A DNA stretch of 64,000 nt from Candidatus Wallbacteria bacterium (GTDB taxonomy: Bacteria > Muiribacteriota > JAQTZZ01): the NCBI GenBank assembly GCA_028687545.1, contig JAQTZZ010000016.1, forward strand, positions 9,796 to 73,795. Direction: 5' to 3'. The first letter of the stretch is position 1. Every line of letters begins with the position of its first letter. The translations under genes were made by a program, and so were the position numbers. Positions 1 through 12,819 of the stretch are shown here, in pieces. The notes below the pieces were generated by a model. It saw only the letters and a list, made by a program, of their open reading frames with translations. It was not told the origin of the DNA and did no database searches.

Positions 1-145
1 CCATCTGGTCGAACTTTTTTCGATCGACTTTGGACATGGAATACATGATGATAAAGAAAATCACCAGCAGAGTGACCATGTCGGCATAAGTTATCAGCCA
101 GCGGTCCTGATTGACTGATTTCTCCGGCCCCTTCTTCCTTATCAT
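1..145 (-). CDS. motB: Flagellar motor stator protein MotB, N-terminal fragment
   Basis: Only the first 48 or so codons are present; the gene runs off the left edge. The translation begins with a short basic stretch and then one membrane helix carrying 'LITYADMVTLLVIFF'. The Asp in 'YAD' corresponds to the ion-binding residue of MotB/PomB proteins. MotB pairs with MotA in the inner membrane and anchors the stator to peptidoglycan through a C-terminal OmpA-like domain, which lies outside the window. The ATG shares one base with the motA stop (TGATG), so the two are translationally coupled. Whether the stator uses protons or sodium cannot be decided from this piece. Confidence 0.9.
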   Translation of the reverse strand, partial: MIRKKGPEKSVNQDRWLITYADMVTLLVIFFIIMYSMSKVDRKKFDQM

Positions 146-939
146 CAGACTTCTTCCTCAGCCAAGCCTTCCTGGTCTGCGGAGGATTTTCTGCTCTCCG
201 GGTCAAGGTAAGCTTTCAGTTTTTCTTCCACCACGCGTGGATTGTCGCCGGCCTGGATTGCCAATACTCCCTGCAGGATCACTTCGTGAAAAATCAGCTC
301 TTCCCGGTTTTTCTGCCTGAGCTTCGAGGCCAGGGGGAAATACAGAAGATTTGCAGAACTGATGCCATACAGAGTGGCAAGGAATGCTACTGAAATCATG
401 GGTCCGAGCTCTTCAGGATGTTCCAGGTTTCCCAGGATTTCGACCATTCCCAGAACTGTTCCGCAGATTCCCAGGGTCGGAGCATAGCCGCCTGCAGCTT
501 CGAACCAGTCGATTCCACCTTTATGCCGCTCAGCCATCTGGTCGATCTCAGTCTGGAGGATGCTGCCCACGAGTTCAGGGTCAATTCCGTCGACTACGAG
601 CTGCAGGCCTTTAGCCAGAAAGGCATTGTCGAGCTGGTCGATGTCCTGCTCAAGCGCAAGCAGCCCTTCCCTGCGGCTCTTGTCCGTAAAGCTGACCATG
701 GTGGAGATCAATTCCAGCAGTTTGTGGTCTTCTCTGCGGAAAGCGACTCTGATGATCCTGAAGATATTCTTTGTGGTACTCGCATTAGCTGAAGCGATGG
801 AGACTCCGATCGTGCCTATCACTGAAATGCAGAAGGCGGAAGGATTTAGATACATGCTCAGGTCCGCGCCTTCGATCGTCATTCCAAGCCACAACCCGCC
901 GAATCCTACCAGGAAGCCGATTACAGATGACAGATCCAT
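145..939 (-). CDS. motA: Flagellar motor stator protein MotA
   Basis: The 264-residue protein has the MotA/PomA layout: two N-terminal membrane helices (first 'SVIGFLVGFGGLWLGM'), a cytoplasmic segment of about 100 residues that would contact the rotor, and two more helices around residues 150-200 containing 'GGYAPTLGICGTVLGMVEIL'. With MotB it forms the ion-driven torque generator of the flagellum. The length is normal for the PomA-like short form. The start follows an AAAGGATG ribosome-binding site. motB follows directly in the same transcript. No flagellar structural genes are visible on this side, so the locus may be a stand-alone motAB operon. Confidence 0.95.
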   Translation of the reverse strand: MDLSSVIGFLVGFGGLWLGMTIEGADLSMYLNPSAFCISVIGTIGVSIASANASTTKNIFRIIRVAFRREDHKLLELISTMVSFTDKSRREGLLALEQDIDQLDNAFLAKGLQLVVDGIDPELVGSILQTEIDQMAERHKGGIDWFEAAGGYAPTLGICGTVLGMVEILGNLEHPEELGPMISVAFLATLYGISSANLLYFPLASKLRQKNREELIFHEVILQGVLAIQAGDNPRVVEEKLKAYLDPESRKSSADQEGLAEEEV

Positions 940-1157
940 ATTTCATCCTTTTTTTCCAGGTTTCATGTGTAAAATAACAACCCGGGAAGGTTTTTTATCT
1001 GGAATATTTATCGAAAGATCTTTGAAAATCAATAGACTTGATTTAAAAAAAGTACCTTCTGCAGGAAGTTCAAGGAGCACTGACAAAACTCTGTTTTGAA
1101 TTAGAAGCCTGCTGTTTTTCCTGGTATACTTATAGCTAAGGAAGAAAAGAAGGTCTG

Positions 1158-2201
1158 ATGAAATTCTTTAAAAAACTGATTTGTATTTCTATCCTGGCGA
1201 TTTTACTTGGCTGTACTCCCGGCTTCGCCGCTTCCACGTCTGAGACATTCTTTTCCAGAAACAGCAAAGAGAACAGAGCACTTGGGGATAAAATTTTCAA
1301 GCTCAGGAGTTCCATCTCGATTTACATCTCAAAGGATGTGGCACTGGACAGCCGTGAAGTGACCTGGTATTACTCCTCCATCGGCAGACTGAATCGCATG
1401 CAGTGTAAATTGCTAGGGACTCTTTCCCTTTTATACCTTACTCCAAATGTACGCCCTGACAGGAGAATCGATTATGCGAGGGAATTTACTGCTTTCAATG
1501 GCAGGATCGCTAAGGAAGCAGATGATCAACTGGCAGGTCTTAGGAAAATCAGCCGCTCATTCGGTGTAAATGCTGCCACAGAAGAGGAAAAGTTCAGGTT
1601 CATTGCCGGACTTTTGGAAACTTATCAGGGAGTGAAGACATACCTTGCAGGTTTCAGCGGAAAGTCTGCTGAATTCTGGGCAGGCTCCAAACTTGACATT
1701 GCGGGGACAGCAGAAATGCTCCTGATTCCTGCTGTAGCCTCTTATCCGAATCTGGAACCTGCAGCAGAGCAACTGAAAAGCAGCAGGAACATCCTGAGCA
1801 GTTATCTGGACGGCCCGGGGCTGCCAAGATTTGAACTGGAGCGCTACCTGCGTGAAATCAATAACATTGATGAAGCCCTGGCCTCACTGGAGAACCTGAA
1901 GCAGCTCTATCTCCTCAAGGACATGCTCGGCAGCCCCTTCAACCTTGGCAGTCATCTGATTTCGAGCAAGTCGCATCCGGGTGTGCTTAATTCAGCCATC
2001 GACTCATTGAAAAAATATTCTGATCCTGAGAAAACCGGTATTGATCCAGTGTTGAATGCAGGAAACGTCAGGGATAAAAATATATTTCTCTACAACATGA
2101 AGAATCTGTCTGAGGTTTACTGCGGAGTGAACGGAATAATCGTGAGGTTTCAGGATGATTTCCTGACCGCCTGCAGGATGAGCAGCAAGGCCGGCAAGTA
2201 G
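1158..2201 (+). CDS. Lipoprotein of unknown function
   Basis: I do not recognise this 347-residue protein. It begins with a basic n-region, a hydrophobic stretch and a lipobox 'ILLGC' with Cys19, so it is predicted to be exported and lipid-anchored. The rest is mainly alpha-helical and hydrophilic, with no obvious catalytic motif or repeat. An extended -10 like TGGTATACT lies just upstream near 1122-1130. It stands alone between divergent motA and ligA, with about 220 bases of intergenic sequence before it and about 70 after it. A periplasmic structural or helical-repeat role is possible, but nothing in the sequence decides this. Confidence 0.7.
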   Translation: MKFFKKLICISILAILLGCTPGFAASTSETFFSRNSKENRALGDKIFKLRSSISIYISKDVALDSREVTWYYSSIGRLNRMQCKLLGTLSLLYLTPNVRPDRRIDYAREFTAFNGRIAKEADDQLAGLRKISRSFGVNAATEEEKFRFIAGLLETYQGVKTYLAGFSGKSAEFWAGSKLDIAGTAEMLLIPAVASYPNLEPAAEQLKSSRNILSSYLDGPGLPRFELERYLREINNIDEALASLENLKQLYLLKDMLGSPFNLGSHLISSKSHPGVLNSAIDSLKKYSDPEKTGIDPVLNAGNVRDKNIFLYNMKNLSEVYCGVNGIIVRFQDDFLTACRMSSKAGK

Positions 2202-2266
2202 AAGGATCCAAAGATGGAACCTCAAAAATCTACCCGAGATTTTGCGGGTAAAAACAGTTTGAATGA

Positions 2267-5951
<3,685 letters not shown>

Positions 5952-6002
5952 CTGTTCATGATAACTCCTGGCTGAATTGTTGTAAACGCCGGGGAAGATT
6001 TA

Positions 6003-8333
6003 TTATGGCCAGATTTTTATCCGAAGATGCGTGGTGATGGTCCTGCCGCTTTCAGTGCAGGAAATTTCCAGCGTGTCGGAATCTCCTGAACCTGGTGCCG
6101 TATAGAGTGTGCCAGTGACAGATCCGCTGGATGGAATATAGCTGAGACCGCTCGCTTCCTGGGTTGTGCCACTGGAATAAAACACGGTTTTTTTGATGGT
6201 CGAGAGTTCAAATGTGCTGCCTGCAGTTACTTCCAGAGTGAGAGGGCTGGTAGTAATGTAAAGAGGTGAAAGGGCCGGGGAAGCGGTTCCTGTATACCAG
6301 ATGTCCCTGGTAGTACCACAGATTCCTCCGATTGCCCAGATTCTGTTGTCATAACTCAAACCCGCAAGGGAATACCTTGGGGCAAATGCGGAACTGGCTG
6401 TCACAAGCGTCCAGCTGCTGCCATCGGGCGAGGACCAGACATCGCTATAACAGTCACTGCCGCAACCGCCGATCACCCACATTTTTTCATCAAAAACGAG
6501 GCTGGCCAGATATCCTCTCGGACTGAAAGCCGTGCTTGCAGTGGACTGAACCCAGTTCGAGCCATCCCCGGAACTCCAGACATCGTTTTGGTTACCAATA
6601 CCGGTACTGTATCCACCGATCACCCACATCTTGTTATCAAAGACTATGCTGGCATGACATTTTCTGGCGCTGAAGGCAGCTCCTGAAGTGGCCTCTGTCC
6701 AGTTCACCCCATTTGCAGAATACCAGACATCGTTCAGGTAACCGGTTTTGCTGTATCCACCGATCACCCACATTTTATTGTCGAAAACCAGACTTGTATG
6801 CCAGCCTCTGACGCTGAAAGCAGCTTCGGAAGTGGCCTCTGTCCAGTTCGTTCCATCCGCGGAATACCAGACATCGTTCAGGTAAGAGGTTGTGTAGCCG
6901 CCGATCACCCACATTTTGTTGTCAAAAACCAGACATGTATGACGGGATCTGGCGCTGAAAGCCGCGTTGGCAGTGACCTGTGTCCAGTCCGCCCCATCAG
7001 TGGAATTCCAGACCTCATTTTTTTTATTGGCCTGGTAATCTTCTCCACCGATCACCCACATTTTACCATTGTAACTAAGGCCGGAGGTAGCTACTGCCTG
7101 AAAAGCCGCTTCAGCGGTAGCCTGATGCCACGACACTCCCGGGATCTGCACATAAGTCAATGTATGGGCCTGATCCTCGTTTCTCATCGTTGATACTGCT
7201 GCAGCCGGGATGATCCAGCCGCTGGCAGCCTTGCATTCGATCGTGAATAATGAATTCTCCTCAACTCCGACCGTGTCGCCGCTATTACTCCATGAGCTTC
7301 CATGGTTGATGCTCCACTGCACACCATCGCTGACAGCCTCAGCCGGGGCGAGAGTCACAGTCAATGCATGCTGTGGAAGAGGACCTGTGATGATATTGAC
7401 TGTCAGTTCCTGAGTGGCAGTGATATTTCTGGCTGAGAAGCTGACTACTAGTTCATCCGTTCCGTCAGTGTCTGGAGCAGTATAAGTGCTGAGTGCACCT
7501 CCGCCTGACTTCATGTTCCAGGTCATGCCGGTGGCGGTTTCCTGGCTGCCGTTGGAGTAGACTGCTGTAACTTTGATGTTTGACAGAGTGTAACTGGTAC
7601 CCGGATGGAGGTTAATCGAAGAAGGAGAAATAGTGACCCCGGTCAGGGACCTTGTCGGAAGCCCTGACAGATACTTGAGTGTGCCTGGGCGGTCCATGTA
7701 ATACCAATAACCGTGATTTGGATCCAGCGTCTGAAGGGTGGAAAAACCGATGGCTGCATTGTTGATGAATGTACGGAAACCTTCGCTGCCCCCATCGGAA
7801 GGACGATAGAATCCCGAGATGTATCTGGCCACACCGTCGATTGATGTCAGATTGAAGACCGAGTCGATCACAGTGCCGGTCTGAGTTTCCATAGTGGGAA
7901 GGCTGTTGCTGGTCGAAAGCCAGTATCCTGCAAGGTTCCAGCCTGATTCAAGAGACCATTCTCTGGTGTCTGCGATGGCAATTCCGCTCACTTCCAGGGT
8001 GGCGGCCTTGCTCATATAGGCCCAGTACCCGTGGAGTCCGTCCATGGTCCTGAGAGTGGAGAAATCTCTTACAATGTCCAGGTTCATGTAAATCCGGAAT
8101 CCTTCAGTACCCGCGTCAACAGGCAAGCGGAAGAATCCCAGCACATATTTCATGTCCGGGCAGCCCGCAAAGATCACTTCAATCGATCCGCTGGCCGGAG
8201 TCAATCCCAGGCTGATCAGGTTCCAGCCCTGTTTGAGCGGGATCTGGGAAGTGAGGGCTGAGAGGGAATCAAGACTGAAGGACAGCAGAATAAAAAGTAA
8301 AACAAGGTTATGAATCTTGAATCTGATTTTCAT
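6003..8333 (-). CDS. Secreted kelch-repeat beta-propeller protein
   Basis: The 776-residue protein starts with a signal peptide ('LVLLFILLSFSLDSLSAL'). Two related modules of about 100 residues follow, each opening with 'GWNL' (GWNLISLGL and GWNLAGYWL). After a bacterial Ig-like domain and a spacer come six kelch-like blades of about 55-60 residues (about 410-690), each with 'MWVIGG' or 'IWAIGG' plus 'DVWYS.DG..W'. A second Ig-like domain ends the protein, with no C-terminal membrane anchor. Six blades make a closed propeller plausible. It is likely extracellular and probably binds a surface, glycan or protein. No enzyme motif is visible. The repeats are also clear in the DNA between about 6330 and 7110. 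Confidence 0.85.
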   Translation of the reverse strand: MKIRFKIHNLVLLFILLSFSLDSLSALTSQIPLKQGWNLISLGLTPASGSIEVIFAGCPDMKYVLGFFRLPVDAGTEGFRIYMNLDIVRDFSTLRTMDGLHGYWAYMSKAATLEVSGIAIADTREWSLESGWNLAGYWLSTSNSLPTMETQTGTVIDSVFNLTSIDGVARYISGFYRPSDGGSEGFRTFINNAAIGFSTLQTLDPNHGYWYYMDRPGTLKYLSGLPTRSLTGVTISPSSINLHPGTSYTLSNIKVTAVYSNGSQETATGMTWNMKSGGGALSTYTAPDTDGTDELVVSFSARNITATQELTVNIITGPLPQHALTVTLAPAEAVSDGVQWSINHGSSWSNSGDTVGVEENSLFTIECKAASGWIIPAAAVSTMRNEDQAHTLTYVQIPGVSWHQATAEAAFQAVATSGLSYNGKMWVIGGEDYQANKKNEVWNSTDGADWTQVTANAAFSARSRHTCLVFDNKMWVIGGYTTSYLNDVWYSADGTNWTEATSEAAFSVRGWHTSLVFDNKMWVIGGYSKTGYLNDVWYSANGVNWTEATSGAAFSARKCHASIVFDNKMWVIGGYSTGIGNQNDVWSSGDGSNWVQSTASTAFSPRGYLASLVFDEKMWVIGGCGSDCYSDVWSSPDGSSWTLVTASSAFAPRYSLAGLSYDNRIWAIGGICGTTRDIWYTGTASPALSPLYITTSPLTLEVTAGSTFELSTIKKTVFYSSGTTQEASGLSYIPSSGSVTGTLYTAPGSGDSDTLEISCTESGRTITTHLRIKIWP

Positions 8334-8383
8334 GGATACCTGCCTTGGTTAAATTGAGAACATATTATTAAAATTTCAAAAAT

Positions 8384-9541
8384 TTAGCAAGCCAGGTTTT
8401 TGACCAGCAGGATATGGCTTCCGCCTTGCAGCGGTTTGAAACTGACTTCATCCAGCAGGATGGAAATCAGGTTGTAGGAATCTGCAGAGATCATTTTTTC
8501 GCTGTCGATGTGGTCCCCTTGGGTGCGGATGCCGACTTCCAGTCTGTTGGTTTTAGCGACTACTTTCAGCTCCCAGATTTTATCGGTTTCGCTGGTGGTG
8601 TCCAGGTTCTGCAGGGTGAAGAGCAGTTTGGGAAAGGCAATCCTCATTTTATTCTGGAACTGGATGTCAGGATAGTATTTCGAAAGGAAGGGTCCCACAA
8701 TTTCCTTGATTTTCTCCAGCCCCTGCATTGTAGGATGTATCATATGAGTGCTGGATTCCTGCAGGGAATTCTGGATGGCAAAAATGGTGGCATCGTCCGG
8801 AAAAACACTGTTGCCGCAATGTTTTTTCAAGGCCTCGAACAGCATGGTTACAAGGTGTTGAGGGTCTGCTCCATTCAGAGGGAAAGTACTGCGTATTTTT
8901 TCCAGTGAAAATTCCCGTCCCAAATTATCGCACGCTTCTGTGACTCCGTCGGAAATCATCAGAATGGTGTCTCCTGTCTGGAAAGGCAGTCTGCATGTCT
9001 TGAACTTGTTGTCGCGGATGATTCCGAGCGGCACATTGTCGAGGTTTGTCAGAATCCGCCAGTTCTTGCTGCCGGCAGAATAGTAATGCAGTGGCAGATG
9101 TCCGCAGTTCACGAATTCCAGTTCTTTCCTGTCCAGGTCAAGGATTCCACAGAGCAGGGTGGCGAACATGCCTTTGCTGGAAAGTCTGTGGATTTCGTTG
9201 TTAAGTTCATAGATGATCCTGGCGGGTTTCTGGAATCTGAAGACCATGAATCTTGCCGAAGAGAGCAGATGCACCATCATGAGGGCAGCCGGAATTCCCT
9301 TGCCTGAGACATCCCCGAACAGGAAAAAGTAGCGGTTCTCCTCTATTGGAAACAGATCGTAGCAATCGCCGCTGGCGTTCTGGGCATTAATCTTCTGCAC
9401 TCCAAACTGGCAGTAACCCCATTTGACTTCCGAAATACCCGGCAGAAAGCTGTCCTGGACTTCCATGGCCAGATTGAGCTGCACCTCATTTTTTTTAAGG
9501 TTTGTTACAGATGAAGATTTAGCTGTTTTGGAAGTTTTCAT
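8384..9541 (-). CDS. PP2C-type SpoIIE phosphatase with C-terminal HATPase-like region
   Basis: The first 240 residues form a SpoIIE/RsbU phosphatase domain with 'ASGDCYDLF', 'LFGDVSGKGIPAAL' and 'LMISDGVTEA', all consistent with an active two-metal centre. The last 130 residues are predicted alpha/beta and sit where some relatives carry an RsbW-like ATPase, but I see no clear N-box or G-box, so that part may be degenerate or different. No N-terminal sensor domain is present. The ATG at 9541 follows AAGGTGACC; a GTG two codons upstream is the alternative. It lies between the kelch protein and the Ppx/GppA phosphatase, probably in one transcript. Confidence 0.85.
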   Translation of the reverse strand: MKTSKTAKSSSVTNLKKNEVQLNLAMEVQDSFLPGISEVKWGYCQFGVQKINAQNASGDCYDLFPIEENRYFFLFGDVSGKGIPAALMMVHLLSSARFMVFRFQKPARIIYELNNEIHRLSSKGMFATLLCGILDLDRKELEFVNCGHLPLHYYSAGSKNWRILTNLDNVPLGIIRDNKFKTCRLPFQTGDTILMISDGVTEACDNLGREFSLEKIRSTFPLNGADPQHLVTMLFEALKKHCGNSVFPDDATIFAIQNSLQESSTHMIHPTMQGLEKIKEIVGPFLSKYYPDIQFQNKMRIAFPKLLFTLQNLDTTSETDKIWELKVVAKTNRLEVGIRTQGDHIDSEKMISADSYNLISILLDEVSFKPLQGGSHILLVKNLAC

Positions 9542-9565
9542 GGTCACCTTGCAACCGATTCAAGT

Positions 9566-10468
9566 TTACAGTCCCGTTTTCTCCTTGTTGGCGATCGCGT
9601 AACCATACATCAAGTCATAATGCGATGCGAGCAGGAGATCTGAAGAAAAATGCTCCATCAGTGTAAGAATGATCAGCGCTCCGCAGGGAAGGGCGTCAGC
9701 CCTGGTAGGATCCATACCAGGTATTTTTTTCCTGCTTTCCAGGTCCATTTCCGACAGATTCCGGTAGATTTTCTCCAGGCGGGCTCTTGGAATTCCGTGC
9801 CCCTGCACTTTAGTCTGGTCGAATTCTGGAAGGCTGAGGTCGATCGAGGCCAGGGTAGTGGCAGTGCCGCCGATACCGATCAGTCTGGTGAAGCTTCCTG
9901 TGGATCGGCTTTGATTCAACCCGGAGAGGACCGCTTTTCGGATTTTGTCGAACCTGCCGGATTCCCAGTCATCCAGAAAGCGGATGCAGCCGACAGGTTT
10001 GCTCTCAAGGAGGCATTCCTCCCCGCGCCAGTAAATCAACTCCATGCTTCCTCCGCCCAGATCGACTGCCAGAGAGTCCAGATCGTCACGGAAAAAGTTT
10101 TTCACAGCCAGATAATTAAAATATGCTTCGTCTTTGCCACTGAGTATTTTAACGGTCAGGCCCAGTTTACCGGCTTTCTCCAGAAAATCACCGCTGTTCT
10201 TCGCCTCCCGTAGGATATTGGTACCGAATGAGCGGACCTGAGCCTGCTGCTTCCTGCAGATTTCAAGATATCCGCCGGCGACTGAGAGAGTGCGTGCTAC
10301 TGGGGCCATTTTCAGGATTCCGTCTTCGAAAGCTCCTTCCGAAAGTCTGGTGACAGTTGTAAGTTCGACGAGCGGATGAAAAATATCATCGGTTTTTGTG
10401 ATCAGAAGGCGGGTGGAGTTGGATCCGAAGTCGATCACTGCGATTTTTTTCTGCTTCTCAGATTTCAT
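9566..10468 (-). CDS. Ppx/GppA-family exopolyphosphatase / guanosine pentaphosphatase
   Basis: The 300-residue protein has the actin-like ATPase motifs of the family: 'IAVIDFGSNSTRLLI' at the N-terminus, 'LAVDLGGGSMELIYW' in the middle and 'GIGGTATTLA' near residue 200. Family members release phosphate from polyphosphate or from pppGpp. This is the short form, without the C-terminal HD-like domain of E. coli Ppx and GppA, so which substrate it prefers is open. It lies 24 bases upstream of the PP2C gene on the same strand and is likely co-transcribed with it. Confidence 0.9.
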   Translation of the reverse strand: MKSEKQKKIAVIDFGSNSTRLLITKTDDIFHPLVELTTVTRLSEGAFEDGILKMAPVARTLSVAGGYLEICRKQQAQVRSFGTNILREAKNSGDFLEKAGKLGLTVKILSGKDEAYFNYLAVKNFFRDDLDSLAVDLGGGSMELIYWRGEECLLESKPVGCIRFLDDWESGRFDKIRKAVLSGLNQSRSTGSFTRLIGIGGTATTLASIDLSLPEFDQTKVQGHGIPRARLEKIYRNLSEMDLESRKKIPGMDPTRADALPCGALIILTLMEHFSSDLLLASHYDLMYGYAIANKEKTGL

Positions 10469-10537
10469 GAAATCAGGTTATATGGTCGGAAGCATAAAGT
10501 AAATATTCAGGTCTGAATTTCTCCAGGTATCGATTCG

Positions 10538-10816
10538 ATGCTAAAATTAATCATGATCAAGATTTATCTACTGGACATGATTTTTTCCTATCTCACCACT
10601 TTTTTCATTTTGTTCATTATCTATTTTCTGTTCTGCGGCAGGAAAAGAACCTGGGTTGATCATTTGATTGTGGCAGTGGCAGCTCTTCTGCTGTCAATCC
10701 CCCAGTGGGATTTGAAATCAGTTAAAAAAATCCTGACTTCTTCAGAGACAGGTGTTAATAATTCGGAACTCAGAATTCAGGATACAGAAGAAATTACAGG
10801 TGGACAGGGAAAATGA
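10538..10816 (+). CDS. Small two-helix membrane protein, uncertain
   Basis: This is a possible 92-residue protein with two strongly hydrophobic segments (about residues 14-32 and 40-60) separated by 'CGRKRTW'. I do not recognise it. The C-terminal third overlaps a low-complexity stretch rich in 'GAATTCAG'-like units (about 10757-10790) and looks less protein-like. An AGGT lies upstream of the first ATG; an internal ATG at 10553 is an alternative start. It sits between two genes on the opposite strand. It may be a real small membrane protein or a chance ORF. Confidence 0.4.
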   Translation: MLKLIMIKIYLLDMIFSYLTTFFILFIIYFLFCGRKRTWVDHLIVAVAALLLSIPQWDLKSVKKILTSSETGVNNSELRIQDTEEITGGQGK

Positions 10817-10823
10817 TTCCGGT

Positions 10824-11840
10824 CTACCTGTTCTGGAAACAGTAGATTGTTTCATTGGTGAAATAAATCACGCGTTCACTGTCGACCAGCGGCGGGATTT
10901 CACTGATGCTCTCCCTGCTTCTGAAATGCCAGAGCAGAGCTCCATCCAGATCCCTCGCTTCCAGGTGACAGAATCTGTGATCAGCTTCCGAATAGGGAAG
11001 ATAGATTCTTTCGTTGAACACAACCAGTGTGGCGTGATGAGTGAAATACTTGCGTTCACTGAAAATTTCCTGACCCTTCCGCATGTCCTGGATTACAAAT
11101 CTACCGGTCGAGAGGCTTCCGCCAAGATAATAAAGCCTGTCGCCTAGCACGGTAAAGGAAGGGGAAAGAGCTGACTGGAGCAGGTCAGAAGGCCAGGGAT
11201 ACATTGAGGTGAAAATTCCGGTTTTCTTGTCTATTTTATAGACCAGCGGAGAACTTCTGCCTGATTCGTAGCCAACGACTGAAAAACTATTCTGATCCGA
11301 CGACAGAGTCAGGGTGGGGAAAAAAGGGATATGCCACAGGAGAGCTGGATGGCGGTCGGTTAAAAATACGAATGGCTCCTCTTTTTGCTGCTCAGTGCCG
11401 AGGAAAGTGTTGATGCGTTCCGGGGAGATCCAGAGTTTGTACATCTTGTTTTCCAGAAACACCCATTCCGCAGGAGTGCCTCGCTTCAGCTGAGAGGCTT
11501 CACCATAATAATGACCAATAATAGTCTCGTCTGTAGTGATGGCTCCAATTTCCATTGTAGGCGCAGGCACTTTGGCAAACCGCATTTTCCAGCCTGCATC
11601 GTTCCAGATGTATTTAGCTTCAAGATAAAAGTATTCGGTTCCATCCTGAAGGGTGAGTTTTTCAGAATAAGGAGTGATCTTGGTGCCGTTGTATTCGAGT
11701 ATGCCCCTGCGTCCCTCTGATCTGGTGCCAGGAGCGACCAGTTCGACCTTCAGGTTCCAGGCTGCATTTGAAGAACATACAAAGCAGAACAGAAAAATGA
11801 TCGTCAGAAGCCGAATTGTTGCATTTGCATTATAGAGCAT
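10824..11840 (-). CDS. Secreted protein with probable beta-propeller domain, unknown function
   Basis: With the ATG at 11840 (preceded by GGAGGCGGC) the product has 338 residues and starts with a signal peptide ending near 'VCSSNAAW'. An ATG 14 codons upstream is possible but lacks a ribosome site. The second half contains short beta-rich units such as 'LGDRLYYLGG', 'VFNERIYLPY' and 'SERVIYFTNETIYCF', typical of PQQ- or WD40-like blades. The N-terminal part ('DGTEYFYLEAKYIWNDAGWK') is also beta-rich. It is probably periplasmic or outer-membrane-associated. I cannot name a substrate or partner. Confidence 0.7.
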   Translation of the reverse strand: MLYNANATIRLLTIIFLFCFVCSSNAAWNLKVELVAPGTRSEGRRGILEYNGTKITPYSEKLTLQDGTEYFYLEAKYIWNDAGWKMRFAKVPAPTMEIGAITTDETIIGHYYGEASQLKRGTPAEWVFLENKMYKLWISPERINTFLGTEQQKEEPFVFLTDRHPALLWHIPFFPTLTLSSDQNSFSVVGYESGRSSPLVYKIDKKTGIFTSMYPWPSDLLQSALSPSFTVLGDRLYYLGGSLSTGRFVIQDMRKGQEIFSERKYFTHHATLVVFNERIYLPYSEADHRFCHLEARDLDGALLWHFRSRESISEIPPLVDSERVIYFTNETIYCFQNR

Positions 11841-11923
11841 GCCGCCTCCGTGTGGATGATGATAATTCAATCCAAGGTTCAAAGCAATATATGAAAATGT
11901 AGATAAAAAGATGGCAATATGTT

Positions 11924-12119
11924 TTGATCCGAGTCTAAATCTGTCTGCGTAGGGAGCATGGTTTGATTAGGAAGAACCTTAGCCGCGGAGCCGGTGGGGT
12001 CCCCGCAAAAGCGGGGCCGGCGGAGCGAGATTGGGATGATTGCACAGCCCTGGCTTCTGCAGTACCAATATTTAATCCTAACCCGTCGACCGCAGCAGGC
12101 AGATTTAGACTCAGATCAA
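11924..12119. mobile_element. MITE-like element with 25-bp terminal inverted repeats
   Basis: The ends are near-perfect inverted repeats: 11924-11948 (core GAGTCTAAATCTGTCTGC) against 12095-12119 (reverse complement GAGTCTAAATCTGCCTGC), with 2 mismatches over about 25 bases. The interior of about 145 bases encodes nothing convincing and holds a GC-rich hairpin, CCCCGCAAAAGCGGGG, around 12000-12016. Size and structure fit a non-autonomous mobile element or a folded repeat. The right arm supplies the stop codon of the neighbouring methyltransferase gene. No transposase is visible in the window, so the family is unknown. Confidence 0.65.
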
Positions 12120-12811
12120 TCTTCTTCCAACACGGCATGGTAGCGATACTCATAATACATTGAGCCAACTCTGGTCATTTTGAAGCCATGCCGGGCTGCA
12201 ATCCTGCTCATTGATTCCGGATGATGGGCGAAGCCGAGTTCACAGAGAGGCGTAAAAGAAAGAAGATGGAACAGGTCGCGGCAGAAGATGGCTGCAGCAT
12301 AAAAAAGTCTTACTGCCTGAGGTTTTTGATTGCCGATGATTCTGTAATGATAGAGCAGATAAATCCTTGGATCTATCACATCGAAGAGGATGATTTTTCC
12401 TCCGGGATTAAGGCTCTTTTTACAATTTCCCAGAAATTCGTCCAGCATCCGGCTGTTGAAATACTGGACAACCTGGCCGCAGGTGATTCTGTCGAATTTC
12501 CGGTCCAGTTTGCTCCAGACAGTCCTGTCGTCAGCCTGGATCAGATTGACATTGTTGATTCCGAGGCTCTTGAGTCTTTTTTCCGCGCTGCCCAGCATGG
12601 AGCTGGAAAAATCAGCCCCAACCGCATAGTTGAACGCTCCTGCAAAATAGGATAAGAGCTCTGCAGCCCCGCAGCCGAAATCCAGGATCGATCCGCCGGA
12701 TCCCAGGTGGAAAAGTTTCTCCCTGGCTTCGAGAGCCAGGTAAGACTCGTCATTTTGCCTGTGACCGCCGTCTGTCTTGTCTGACCAGAAATTCTGCCAG
12801 TTCCGTTTCAT
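12116..12811 (-). CDS. Class I SAM-dependent methyltransferase
   Basis: The 231-residue protein has a Rossmann-type methyltransferase fold with motif I 'ILDFGCGAAELLSYF' near residue 45, an acidic residue at the end of strand 2 and 'KSLNPGGKIILFDVID' at motif III. It transfers a methyl group from S-adenosylmethionine; the acceptor is unknown. Position at the end of a surface-sugar gene group suggests a glycan or lipid substrate. The ATG at 12811 follows GAGGTTTAAA; an upstream TTG is less likely. The last codons and the TGA stop lie inside the right inverted repeat of the element at 11924-12119, so the natural C-terminus may have been altered. Confidence 0.85.
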   Translation of the reverse strand: MKRNWQNFWSDKTDGGHRQNDESYLALEAREKLFHLGSGGSILDFGCGAAELLSYFAGAFNYAVGADFSSSMLGSAEKRLKSLGINNVNLIQADDRTVWSKLDRKFDRITCGQVVQYFNSRMLDEFLGNCKKSLNPGGKIILFDVIDPRIYLLYHYRIIGNQKPQAVRLFYAAAIFCRDLFHLLSFTPLCELGFAHHPESMSRIAARHGFKMTRVGSMYYEYRYHAVLEED

Positions 12812-12819
12812 TTTAAACC

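Noticed and set aside
560-1099. Plus-strand open frame of 179 codons
   Set aside because: It is the shadow of motA on the opposite strand and contains no family motif.
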